Positions 34,701-41,956 of a stretch of 64,000 nt of DNA are shown here, piece after piece. The first letter of the stretch is position 1. Each line of letters begins with the position of its first letter. A program made the position numbers and the translations under genes. This stretch comes from CAYQQQ01 sp964420125 (GTDB taxonomy: Bacteria > Actinomycetota > Acidimicrobiia > Acidimicrobiales > Microtrichaceae): contig CAYQQQ010000011.1 of the NCBI GenBank assembly GCA_964420125.1, positions 1 through 64,000 of the forward strand. The letters run 5' to 3'. The notes below the pieces were generated by a model. That model made no database searches and was not told the origin of the DNA. It saw nothing but the letters and a program-made list of their open reading frames with translations.

Positions 34701-36730
34701 CGCCGTCGAAAGTGCTGTTCCTGCTCGACACCTGCAACTCGGCGAACATCACCAACTTCGTGACCGCTCCGAACGTCACCACGCTCGCCTCGTCGGACTT
34801 CGCGCAGTCGGTCCCTGACAACAGCTACACCCAGAAGCTGGTGCAGGAGCTCCAGAAGAACCCACGCGGCGACTTCTACGCGACGGCGCAGAAGGCTGGG
34901 GATCGTCAGCTGGTGGAGGGGATCCCCAAGGACTACGGAGGGGTGTTGACCGACGCGGGGCGCGACTACGTCGCCACCTGGCGGAACTGGACCATCGACC
35001 GACCGGTCACTTGGACCGAAGCCGCACGCGACGCCGCGAGGGCGAAGGTGAAGGAGCACGGCTACGACTGGGCTGAGTCCTTCTCGCGCCAGAAGTACTT
35101 GTCGCCGCTCTATCCCACGCTGGACCGTCATGGCAACGCGTCGCTGTCCATCAATCCGCCCGACCCGAAGAGGGCGGCCACCACCAGTCGAGGTGGCAAG
35201 CAGAAGCAGTCGCCCCCCACGAAGACGAAGAAGACCAAGGTCGACGCCGGAGAGCCGGTCAAGAAGCCGAGCGACGAGCTCGGCAAGGAAGGAACGCCCA
35301 CCGAGAAGGTCGTCGTGCGGGGCGACCCGACCGAGTCGCAGGCCAGCGACGTGTCGATCGCCCGCAGCATGGACCCCAACGAGATCGTGGGCCCGGCCGG
35401 CGCGGGGGAGCCCCGCTGGCTGTCCTCCGACTCCGAGCTCGCCTACGAGGTGCGCTTCGAGAACCTCGGTCCGGGCTCGGCGGTGATCCCACCCGGTCAG
35501 TCGGTTGCGACCGCCCCTGCCGCCCTGGTCGACGTCGAGACGATCCTCGATCCCGACGTCGACCTGTCCACCTTCGCACTCGGTGAGTTCGGTGTCGGCA
35601 ACGGCGTGGCGACCTCGGGCTATCCCACCGTGCGGTTCACCCCGCCGGCGGGCGCGCAGGGGTTCTCCCAGGACCAGACGATCTCCGTGCCCGTGTACGG
35701 CACCTCCGACCCACCCGTCGAGCTGCTGCTGCGGGGCGAGGCGTCGCTCGACCCCCTGACGCGCAAGGTCCGTTGGACGATCACCGCGCTCGACCCCGCC
35801 ACCGGGGCGATCCCGGTGAGCCCGATGCTGGGCTTCCTGCCACCCGAGGACGCCACGAGCGCAGGCCAGGGATTCGCCCGCTACCTGACTCGGTCGTTGC
35901 CCGACGTCACCGCCGGCACCGTCGTGTCGGCGGAGGCCTCCATCGTGTTCGACGACAACGACGCGATCGTCACGAACAGGTGGGACAACTCGATGGACCG
36001 CCGCGCTCCGGAGGCGGTCGTCGACGACCTGCCGGCGACCAGCCCGGCGCAGATCCCCGTGTCGTGGAGCGGAGCCGACGACGGCTCCGGGGTGGCGACC
36101 TACGACGTGTTCGTGTCGGTCGACGGCGGACCGCTGCAGCTGTGGCTCGACGACGTCGAGGGCACCTCCGGCACCTACCCCGGGGTCGTCGGCCGAGAGT
36201 ACGGGTTCGCGGCCAGCGCCAGGGACGCCGTCGGCCACGCAGGACCCGAGCCCGACCGGGCCCAGGTGTCGACGCAGGCGACGGAGACGTCCACCTCCAC
36301 GACCACCTCGACGACCACCACCACCACGACCGTGCCGCCGGCACCCCCTCCTGCGGGTGACCCGGACCCGCCGGCTCCTCCGGAGGATCCGGAACCGACG
36401 CCGTGGTGCCCGGTTCCCTCTCCCGCCATCCGGGTCGTGGCGAACCAGTTCAGCCTCATGATCGCCAAGTACCTGATCGACAACTGCGGCTACACGCCCC
36501 GCGGTGCCGTCGCCGGCGCGCAGCAGGTGGTCGTCATCGATCCACCCCCCGACAAGGGGTGCCCCGCCTGGACCCCGTTCAGGGTGTGGCCCAACGTGCC
36601 GAGCCTGACCATCGCCCGGTACCTGATCAGCAACTGCGGGTACACGGTCCAGGTCGACGGTCGGGGTTCCCGGCGTGTCGCCCACGTCGTGCCCCACCTC
36701 TGGCCACCGGGCGTCCGCCCCTCGGCCTGA
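28745..36730 (+). CDS. 2661-residue secreted FG-GAP/VCBS-CARDB-caspase-like protein
   Basis: Signal peptide at about 1-33. Residues about 60-870 are FG-GAP/VCBS repeats with many calcium-type loops (DMNGDGFTD, DFDEDGDLD, DVDGDGDLD). A CARDB domain follows (874-980), then long Ig-like regions. A caspase-like domain at about 1875-2125 has His1951 in VATHGDWDS and Cys1997 in LLDTCNSAN, the expected dyad about 46 residues apart. Then come a DUF11/DUF7619-like region (about 2210-2420), an Ig/FN3-like domain, a Thr/Pro-rich linker and two 51-residue copies at the C-terminus. ATG 28745 is chosen because the signal peptide begins there. It is probably a surface or exported protease-like protein; substrate and trigger are unknown. 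Confidence 0.85.
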   Translation: MATGGCRGVRRWTWIPVHSAVAVVMAGLPAAASPISTAAPVATSAVVAGPEDPPIAFDVPRNTSAGAEDFPGGASNNEISFPNLAAGDMNGDGFTDLVPAWFPNCCGANGGVAVMLGLGDGTFGEPVPAALTGPGANRVMGVGLGDFDEDGDLDVFGTVPQRQEYDLWLNDGSGALGAPTFTPLPARPGDDLKVVDLDGDDHLDVVAGGSQDGSITALYGRGDGTFDVVPIATGQGGVTTVVVGDFDGQGSLDVAWSAHYSYKLSVALATAARLHTVTSTPIPFTTGSHLFAADFDGDGTTDLGAVGWSTTQGPLNSSCTSCMATMAGNGDGTFRVPAASDLAAYSMVPDSVMGDNVGQGWGPNSPDPVDVDGDGDLDAVFALPGYDGLVLMARNDGDGRFDVDVHVGIADDSGTRVGSYQSNADNTDGTGQFVRGVVVDDLDDDGAVDLVVAGEEGGPFTSNRGAIAVTSGDPAHPGELLAPRLSAGSSSSDLFRAGFALADWDGDGDKDAITVRFSDWRAVMFENVGGGRFADAIDIHGGLRGTFNCIRTGSEQLLESGDLDGDGHDDIVCRGANAGGQYALSVWFGDGDGGADLVTVDIYSGATSMPPLHLADIDGDDDLDLLDTRATRCGPCQMSTALFRNEGGRTFQPAGVVEHGPVDQFQLPIAPVDVDNDGDLDLVSRPGTGTDPPLCTYLNDGSGTFGAPTSSQPVVLRDRNLAVHTIVAGDLNGDGNQDLVIEKSWDYRSNIGALYTGGLFVMLGNGDGTFSDPTEHVWGGGAGVGEGLVDLDLDGELDLPVNPTHWGVEALRGRGDGTFEPVERYWAGTLWAFATRAADLDGDGRPEIVKLRQDNFGLVVLHNSSGGVPVGPSPDLSVTQVDVAAEVVPGANSTVSATIHNAGGQASGRWTDQVWLSADDTVDAGDRLLGSVERTTAVGETDYQIEVTAAFDPLVDGDHRIIVRTDARRQLEESDETNNVLIAPNAVKLDIAELDVGTPSELEIAAGGVQYLRIAGPTPQLALSLAAEVADVADVDIVRGRVPVPARELSLGDPSATRRTISLPDGEGDWFLRIAGRAGAGSGTTATIEAEQLEFGLFSSSPSRGSNLGQATLQIAGAGLSDPATVRLVGGPGDATSRSASSTPVDDGHATATLDLRGVPEGRYDLEVVRIDGGVAALSDAFTVTDGAVGHLELYTSAPPSVRPGWSGQYVVTVRNTGDTDLDVDSLVVRGTTAQLRLPGRTSYADREVVFLPGDPAGPLGAAPAGALSPGESRRVVVEFLATGDGARLTAELFGRDAPDAPEDPPDGLVVDHVDGPDAITSGEPSALQFRIRNTGSTPLRGPWSLQAGLVGEPELLDGALVTAPRFSDREPVEVGAGVELDPGEQLDATATISAPDAPDGTARWLVTWPEVDPGIVTEGADLQLKASFEDDPPDAASWSTEPVDVQARGLAVGAPASFALDAGESRLVRLDSPTGPTAVGVTVVGTEALEVTAAAGAVPAGGAVDDEETVNPGTPGRVELVTTDGADYLVVGPAGSGGADVQLLAATPTPGIEAVTPGAGGNAGDVTVALHGAGLDAVSGVDLVAGDGTRHPARQWSMLDSFDGSATFDLRGLAPGGYTIEAGRDGADPLVAPFAVTEGGAGQLVADVVPPDRMRLGAPNPVTVTYANTGTVDLPLPLLTVQAREGGRLSVVTDRSDADADTTLIPPSPVAGTGVLPAGSAGSLTLWYTPPSNAPDDVTFDIWASDFADASLAHDPMDWSAIGDATRPAGVDDAAWAAQLAEERARYGETYGDLSSYVAEEYASMAALGLERAVFADGEWLFFARTAGRPGTFRSGGVSRHSSSPAAEAVPAASQTDARLLAGAEPSAEGDGIQNVRAVIVGNPDGTLSGAERDADQFASLLTKTYNIPKANVVSLLGANATFEVTTGAIDRAKTLVDADDLLVVMVATHGDWDSLRPDDPTRATNLLADRRIDASQWNAALSGSPSKVLFLLDTCNSANITNFVTAPNVTTLASSDFAQSVPDNSYTQKLVQELQKNPRGDFYATAQKAGDRQLVEGIPKDYGGVLTDAGRDYVATWRNWTIDRPVTWTEAARDAARAKVKEHGYDWAESFSRQKYLSPLYPTLDRHGNASLSINPPDPKRAATTSRGGKQKQSPPTKTKKTKVDAGEPVKKPSDELGKEGTPTEKVVVRGDPTESQASDVSIARSMDPNEIVGPAGAGEPRWLSSDSELAYEVRFENLGPGSAVIPPGQSVATAPAALVDVETILDPDVDLSTFALGEFGVGNGVATSGYPTVRFTPPAGAQGFSQDQTISVPVYGTSDPPVELLLRGEASLDPLTRKVRWTITALDPATGAIPVSPMLGFLPPEDATSAGQGFARYLTRSLPDVTAGTVVSAEASIVFDDNDAIVTNRWDNSMDRRAPEAVVDDLPATSPAQIPVSWSGADDGSGVATYDVFVSVDGGPLQLWLDDVEGTSGTYPGVVGREYGFAASARDAVGHAGPEPDRAQVSTQATETSTSTTTSTTTTTTTVPPAPPPAGDPDPPAPPEDPEPTPWCPVPSPAIRVVANQFSLMIAKYLIDNCGYTPRGAVAGAQQVVVIDPPPDKGCPAWTPFRVWPNVPSLTIARYLISNCGYTVQVDGRGSRRVAHVVPHLWPPGVRPSA
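36407..36712 (+). repeat. 51-codon tandem duplication at the C-terminus of the giant protein
   Basis: Two adjacent units, 36407-36559 and 36560-36712, share CP-x(9)-N-x(2)-SL-x-IA-(K/R)-YLI-x-NCGYT. Each has two Cys (first residue and NCGYT). They follow a Thr/Pro linker, the usual position of a cell-wall or ligand-binding module. Confidence 0.75.
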
Positions 36731-36968
36731 CGACATCCTTGGTGCCGGGTGCAGCGCCCCGACTTTCCGGCCCGTGCGACATCGGCCCGCCGGCGCAGGG
36801 GTCGGCGACCGGATGGACGGCGGCAGTCGGAATTGGCGCACCGCGCCCGTACCCTGCGAGGGGAGGTCCCCGTCGGCCTGCCGACGGTGCCCGAGATCCC
36901 CCGATCACTCGGTGGCCGAGGTCCTGATGGAACCTGCTGGCGCCGAAGAACCCGTGAGGAGTCACCCG
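36731..36968. other. intergenic region after the giant protein
   Basis: 238 bases with no supported gene. GAGGAG just before 36969 is the ribosome binding site of the next gene. No clear terminator was found. Confidence 0.4.
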
Positions 36969-38063
36969 ATGCACGGTCACGACATCCCCGACACACCCGA
37001 GGTGCGAGCGAAGCTCGACGCCGCCCAGGCCGAAGCGATGCAGAGCCTCGGTCTCGACCCGAAGGTCGTGGGCGTCTGGGAGGACGGGTTCCGCTCGGCC
37101 GACGAGGTCGACCACTCCTTCGAGTGGTGGTACTTCGACATGCAGCTCGACGACGGCTCGACGCTGGTGGCCACGTACAACACCAAGCCCAACACCGCGC
37201 CCGACGGTCCGCTCGACCCTTCGGTGCTGATCATCTATCACGGGGCCGACGGCACGAAGGTCCGGGCGGACACCCACCACCCGGCCGAAGAGTTCTCCGC
37301 CGCCAAAGATCGTTGCGACGTGCGGATCGGCCCGAACACGGTGAGCGGCGACCTGGAGTGCTACCAGCTCCACCTCGACGATGCGGAGGTGACCGCGGAT
37401 CTGATGATCGAGCGGCACTCGCCGTCGTGGCGCCCCGGTGCAGGGACGACGTACTTCGACGCCGCCCGCACGCAGCGCTTCAGCTGGGTCGTCCCCGTCC
37501 CGTACGGATCGGTCAGCGGTACGGTGACCGCCGGCGGCCAGACGCGCACGGTGACCGGTTCCGCCTACCACGACCACAACTGGGGCAACAAGGTCATGGA
37601 GGCCGGCCTCGACCACTGGTTCTGGGGTCGCGCCCACATCGGTGACTTCACGGTGGTGTACGCCCTCATCACCACCAAGGGCCTCTTCGGCGTCGGGGCC
37701 CTCAACCTCCCGACGTTCATGTTGGCCAAGGGCGACGAGCTCCTCACCGACGACATGCTGCCGCTGCGCCTGGAGACCCACGACGAGGTGAAGGGCCCGG
37801 GCCACCAGAGCTACCCCACGGAGCTGGAGTGGAGCTGGCACGCGGACGGAAGCAGCGTCACGATGACCGTGACCAACGTGGAGATGATCGAGGCGCTGGA
37901 CATGTCAGGTGCGCACCACGGCCTCGGCCACGCCCTGCTGCACGCACTCGACCACCCCATGTACTACGACTTCAACGCCGACATGGAGCTGCGGGTCAAG
38001 CTCGAGGGGATCGACGAGACGGTCACCGGGCGGACCCTGTTCGAGAAGATGATGTTCCGCTGA
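36969..38063 (+). CDS. CrtC/AttH-like lipocalin-type protein
   Basis: A 364-residue protein. HSFEWWYFDMQLDDGSTLV near residue 45 and SAYHDHNWGN near 200 are signatures of the CrtC (carotenoid 1,2-hydratase)/AttH domain, a double lipocalin-like barrel that binds hydrophobic substrates. GAGGAG eight bases before ATG 36969 fixes the start; an ATG at 36927 lacks one. No carotenoid pathway genes lie next to it, so a carotenoid substrate is not implied. Its 3' end overlaps the SRPBCC remnant on the other strand. Confidence 0.75.
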   Translation: MHGHDIPDTPEVRAKLDAAQAEAMQSLGLDPKVVGVWEDGFRSADEVDHSFEWWYFDMQLDDGSTLVATYNTKPNTAPDGPLDPSVLIIYHGADGTKVRADTHHPAEEFSAAKDRCDVRIGPNTVSGDLECYQLHLDDAEVTADLMIERHSPSWRPGAGTTYFDAARTQRFSWVVPVPYGSVSGTVTAGGQTRTVTGSAYHDHNWGNKVMEAGLDHWFWGRAHIGDFTVVYALITTKGLFGVGALNLPTFMLAKGDELLTDDMLPLRLETHDEVKGPGHQSYPTELEWSWHADGSSVTMTVTNVEMIEALDMSGAHHGLGHALLHALDHPMYYDFNADMELRVKLEGIDETVTGRTLFEKMMFR

Positions 38064-38394
38064 GGTTCGTCGACCCGGCGGTCACCCGTCGTTGCAGGCC
38101 GCGGAACATCCCTCTGGTCATGATGTGGTCCGCCGGCACGATGCCGGCGAGGTAGGCCAGCTCCAGCCATCGCGGCGAGACGTTCCCCCGGTTGCGCACC
38201 AGCACGTTCGGGGTGTCGGCGATCTCGACCACGAAGTGAGCCGTCCCCGGAGGACCTTCGGGGACCGTGTCGCCGGGTCGGAGGTCTCGGACCAACGACG
38301 GATCGAGGTGATCGGCGCCCGACCAGTTGCCCGGGAACAGCAGTCGGTCGACCCAGCGCGGCGTGCACCAACCCGTGCTAGGCAGCAGGTCCAT
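38023..38394 (-). pseudogene. remnant of an SRPBCC-family gene with N-terminal and internal loss
   Basis: The frame reads GWCTPRWVDRLLFPGNWSGADHLDPSLVRDLRPGDTVPEGPPGTAHFVVEIADTPNVLV, a conserved SRPBCC (polyketide cyclase-like) block. It jumps at once to the family's C-terminal block WLELAYLAGIVPADHIMTRGMFRGLQRR. The intervening barrel strands, roughly 40-50 residues, are missing without loss of frame, and so is the usual N-terminal helix-strand segment. Its ATG (38394) and the sulfatase ATG (38393, other strand) share one CCATGG. The last codons are antisense to the CrtC-like gene. It is probably non-functional. Confidence 0.55.
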
Positions 38395-39811
38395 GGCAGA
38401 GCGAGCACCCAACATCTTGCTGATCAACTGCGACGACCTGGGCTACGGGGACCTCGGCTGCTACGGCTCGGAGCTCAACGACACCCCTGTGCTGGATCGC
38501 CTGGCGCAGGAGGGGACGCGGTTCACGGACTTCGTCATGGCCTCACCCGTGTGCTCGCCGTCCCGGGCCGCCATGCTGACCGGCTGCTATCCGCCCCGGA
38601 TCGGCTTCGGGGACTTCGACGGCTTCCCGGTGCTGTTCCCCGGTCACCGCATGGGCCTGCACCCCGAGGAGGTGACGATCGCCTCGCTGCTGCGCGACGC
38701 CGGCTACGCCACGGCCATGGTGGGCAAGTGGCACTGCGGTGACCAGCCGGAGTTCCTCCCCACCCGCCACGGCTTCGAGCACTACTTCGGGCTTCCCTAC
38801 AGCAACGACATGGGCCGTCAGGCCATGCCCGAGGGCCTCCCGCGCTTCGAGGAGCTGATGGAGCAGCTCCACATGCCGTTGCCGTGTGCGGAGATGCCGC
38901 CGCTGCCCCTCCTCGACGACGAGGAGGTGCTCGAACAGCAGCCCGATCAGGCCGCCCTCACCGTGCGCTACCTGCAGGAGTGCCTGCGGTTCCTGCGGGG
39001 CAACTGCGACCGCCCGTTCTTCCTCTACCTCGCCCACATGTACGTGCACGTCCCCATCTACGTCGAGCAGCGCTTCGCCGGCGAGAGCCGCAACGGTGCC
39101 TACGGCGCAGCGGTGGCCTGCATCGACTGGACCACGGGGGTGCTGCTGGACGAGCTGCGCCGGCTGGGTCTGGAGGAGCACACGTTGGTGGTGTTCACCA
39201 GCGACAACGGCTCCCGCGGGGTCGACGGCGGCAGCAACGCGCCCCTGCGAGGGGCCAAGGGCACCACCTGGGAAGGGGGGATGCGAGTGCCGATGATCGC
39301 CCGCTGGCCGGGGCACGTGCCTGCCGGCCGAGTGGTGTCGGCGCCGGTGATGTCGATCGACCTGCACCCCACGTTCGCCGCGTTGGCGGGCGCCGAGGCT
39401 CCACCGGATCGCCGCATCGACGGGCGCGATCTGGGTGCCCTTCTCCTGGGGTCGAGCAGCGACTCGCCCCGGGGGGCCACCTGCTACTACAGGGGCGACG
39501 ACCTCGAGGCGGTGCGGGTCGGCCGCTGGAAGCTGCACGTGGCCCGTGCCGGCGCTCCTGTGGAGGAGCTCTACGACCTGGTGGCGGACCCCGCGGAATC
39601 CGTGGACCGCTTCGCCGAGCAGCCCGGTGTCGTCGCCGAGCTCCTGGCCCATGTCGAGGTCGCCCGAGCGGACCTCGGCGATCGGAGGTTGGGCGTCGCG
39701 GGTTCGGGGCGGCGTCCGGCGGGCGTCGTGGAGCACCCCCGCACGCTCACCACCTTCGACCCTGCGCATCCGTACTACATGGCGGAGTACGACCTGCCCG
39801 ATCGGGGGTGA
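38393..39811 (+). CDS. type I sulfatase
   Basis: A 472-residue sulfatase. Metal-binding INCDDLGYGD at the N-terminus, then CSPSR (Cys54-Arg58) in SPVCSPSRAAMLTG, the sequence whose Cys is converted to formylglycine. GKWHCG, FTSDNGSRG and GGMRVPMIARWPG complete the alkaline-phosphatase fold. The lack of a signal peptide suggests a cytoplasmic enzyme. Maturation needs a formylglycine-generating enzyme encoded outside this window. ATG 38393 is chosen because the fold begins there; the substrate is unknown. Confidence 0.9.
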   Translation: MAERAPNILLINCDDLGYGDLGCYGSELNDTPVLDRLAQEGTRFTDFVMASPVCSPSRAAMLTGCYPPRIGFGDFDGFPVLFPGHRMGLHPEEVTIASLLRDAGYATAMVGKWHCGDQPEFLPTRHGFEHYFGLPYSNDMGRQAMPEGLPRFEELMEQLHMPLPCAEMPPLPLLDDEEVLEQQPDQAALTVRYLQECLRFLRGNCDRPFFLYLAHMYVHVPIYVEQRFAGESRNGAYGAAVACIDWTTGVLLDELRRLGLEEHTLVVFTSDNGSRGVDGGSNAPLRGAKGTTWEGGMRVPMIARWPGHVPAGRVVSAPVMSIDLHPTFAALAGAEAPPDRRIDGRDLGALLLGSSSDSPRGATCYYRGDDLEAVRVGRWKLHVARAGAPVEELYDLVADPAESVDRFAEQPGVVAELLAHVEVARADLGDRRLGVAGSGRRPAGVVEHPRTLTTFDPAHPYYMAEYDLPDRG

Positions 39812-40617
39812 GGGGATGGCGGTGGAACGTTGGTGCGCAACGTGTCGGGCAGGAACCCTCCCTCCACGTAGGTGAACGGCCCGTCGGGGAGGTCCCAGGT
39901 GGCGCTGCCGGGTGCGGGGAACGGCCGGCCGTCGGACTCGTCCCAACCGGGGACCGGCGTTCTCCATGTGGCCCGCACGTTGCCCTCCGGCATCGCAGCC
40001 CAGCGGTCGGTGGTCACGTAGTCGGTGGGAGCCCCTCGCTCGTCGACGGCGACCTCCGCCTGCACCCGGTGTCCGGAGTCCTCCAGGCCGACCTCGAGGG
40101 TGTGGTCGTCGATGGCCCGCCAGCTCACCGTGTCGTGCAGCAGCATCGAGGGGGCCAGCATCACGGCGTCGTTGAGCCAGGTGCTCAGCTCACCCAGGTC
40201 GAACTCCGGTCCCGAGCCGTCGGCGACGGGGACGAGGCCGACCATCTTGCCGTGCATCCCACCTCGACCCCGGAGGTAGGTGTCGTGGCCGAGCATCGGC
40301 AGGAACCCGAACATCCGCAATCGCATCGTGAAGACCCGGGCCACCTCGATCGCCGAGTTGTACTGGATCCCCGACGCCGGCATCCAGGGCCCGTCCCGGC
40401 GGAGCCGGAACCTCCCGGCGAAGCAGACCGTGAACGACCACGTGCGTGGCGCCCCGAGCACGCCCATGAAGCGGAAGTAGCGCTGGACCGGTTCGTCGAG
40501 GTGCTCGAGGTCTGCGTCGGTCACGGGCCGACGGTCGCCGGGGCCGACGGGCAAGCGGGCATCGGCGACGTCGAGCGCGAACGCGTGGCGCAGCCTGCGG
40601 TCGAAGCGCGGTTCCAC
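39775..40617 (-). CDS. DUF6544-family protein
   Basis: A 280-residue protein: LEHLDEPVQRYFRFMGVLG, GRFRLRRDGPWMPASGIQYNSA and MLGHDTYLRGRGGMHGKMVGLVPVADGSG are the conserved blocks I associate with DUF6544. GTG 40617 lies one base after the TGA of the upstream hydrolase, which supports this start by coupling. The 3' end runs 37 bases into the end of the sulfatase gene on the opposite strand. Function is unknown. Confidence 0.75.
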   Translation of the reverse strand: MEPRFDRRLRHAFALDVADARLPVGPGDRRPVTDADLEHLDEPVQRYFRFMGVLGAPRTWSFTVCFAGRFRLRRDGPWMPASGIQYNSAIEVARVFTMRLRMFGFLPMLGHDTYLRGRGGMHGKMVGLVPVADGSGPEFDLGELSTWLNDAVMLAPSMLLHDTVSWRAIDDHTLEVGLEDSGHRVQAEVAVDERGAPTDYVTTDRWAAMPEGNVRATWRTPVPGWDESDGRPFPAPGSATWDLPDGPFTYVEGGFLPDTLRTNVPPPSPHPRSGRSYSAM

Positions 40618-40618
40618 G

Positions 40619-41956
40619 TCAACACCCTGCCGCGCCGGGGGTGCACGGGGCCAACGCCCGGTCGAGGAACGACTCGACGCGCTGTCGCCAGTCCTGCCCC
40701 CGATCTGCCAGGCCTGCGATGTGGGCGGTACCGGTCTCCCAGATCTCGACGTGTTCTGGCGCACCGTCCCGGATGGAGCGCGCCGCAGCGTCCTCTCCTT
40801 CGCCCACGATGAGGAGGATCGGTCTCGGCGCGACGACGGCGGCGGCGTCGCGCAGCCCGATCGGAGGCGAGGCCGGGGTCGTCAGATCGACCAGCGCGAA
40901 GGTCACCTGGTCGATGCGTCGCTGGAGCCAGCCGCCGATCCCGCTCGGGAGCCAGTCGTCACGGTCCTCGTAGGTCCGGTTCTCCGCTCCTTCGGCCACC
41001 ACGGCCCGTATTCGCGGGTCGCCCGCCGCCGCCCCGAGCGCCTCCTCACCGCCCATCGACATCCCCACGACGCCGATCCGGTCGTCGTCGACCTCGGGCA
41101 GCGACTGGAGGTGGTCGACGGCGGCCGCCACATCGAGGTCGCCGTACCAGCCGAGGTCCATCGTGCGTCCTTGGCTGCGGCCATGACCGCGCGCGTCGAA
41201 CAGCAGCACTCCGTATCCCATGTCGTGGAGGGCCTCCGCGTGGCGCAGCACCGCCGTCCGGGTGGACGAGGCGCCGTGGAGCAACACGACGGCCGCGCCG
41301 TTGCGCGTCGGGAGGTACCAACCCGAGAGCTCGACGTCGTCGTCGGTGGACAGCGTGACGTCGTCGTGCTCCAGGTCGCGATCGGCGGGGGAGTCGGTGC
41401 CCAGCTCGGCAGGCGGCTGCGCGGTGGCGTAGACCGCGACGGCGACGGGGTACGCGACGAACGCCAGGAGCACCGCTCCGATGGGGATGGCCAGCAAGCG
41501 GCGCCACCATCGCCGGCCGGTGGCCAGCACGACGACGTCGGCCACCACGGCGGTCACGCCGGCGAGCAGGGCGAGCAGCGCTGCCGTTGCGCGCGCGGTC
41601 TGCCCGTCCGCCGGGATGTGGGTGAGGACGAGGATTGCGGCCGCCGTGCTCGCCGCGCTGGAAACCACCAGGAGCACCCACGCCGCGAGCCGCTGCAGCC
41701 CGCCGCTCGCCTGCGTCATCCCTGCGGCCAGGAGCCCTCCGAGCACCACGATCGCCAGGGTCCGCACACCGCGCGACGGCGCGCTGCCCTCGAGCATCAC
41801 GACGAGGACGAGCGCCAGCGATTGCACGAGGACGGCGACCCCGGCGACCAGAGCGGCGGCGGGCCGATCGCTGGGAGTCGTCGGCTCGTCTCCGGCGCCT
41901 CCGACGGTGCGCTCTCGGTCGGTCGTGGCACCGGGGAGGCGCTGCGCTGCGTTCAT
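40619..41956 (-). CDS. membrane-anchored alpha/beta hydrolase
   Basis: A 445-residue protein. Five hydrophobic segments (about 33-55, 65-82, 88-112, 124-146, 153-177) precede a soluble alpha/beta hydrolase domain. HGASSTRTAVLRHAEAL is the oxyanion strand, FDARGHGRSQG follows, and the nucleophile is the Ser of VGMSMGGEEAL. Late acid and His candidates are VGEGEDAA and TAHIAGL. The domain faces away from the N-terminal membrane bundle. It overlaps the upstream gene by ATGA and is coupled to the downstream DUF6544 gene. Confidence 0.82.
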   Translation of the reverse strand: MNAAQRLPGATTDRERTVGGAGDEPTTPSDRPAAALVAGVAVLVQSLALVLVVMLEGSAPSRGVRTLAIVVLGGLLAAGMTQASGGLQRLAAWVLLVVSSAASTAAAILVLTHIPADGQTARATAALLALLAGVTAVVADVVVLATGRRWWRRLLAIPIGAVLLAFVAYPVAVAVYATAQPPAELGTDSPADRDLEHDDVTLSTDDDVELSGWYLPTRNGAAVVLLHGASSTRTAVLRHAEALHDMGYGVLLFDARGHGRSQGRTMDLGWYGDLDVAAAVDHLQSLPEVDDDRIGVVGMSMGGEEALGAAAGDPRIRAVVAEGAENRTYEDRDDWLPSGIGGWLQRRIDQVTFALVDLTTPASPPIGLRDAAAVVAPRPILLIVGEGEDAAARSIRDGAPEHVEIWETGTAHIAGLADRGQDWRQRVESFLDRALAPCTPGAAGC

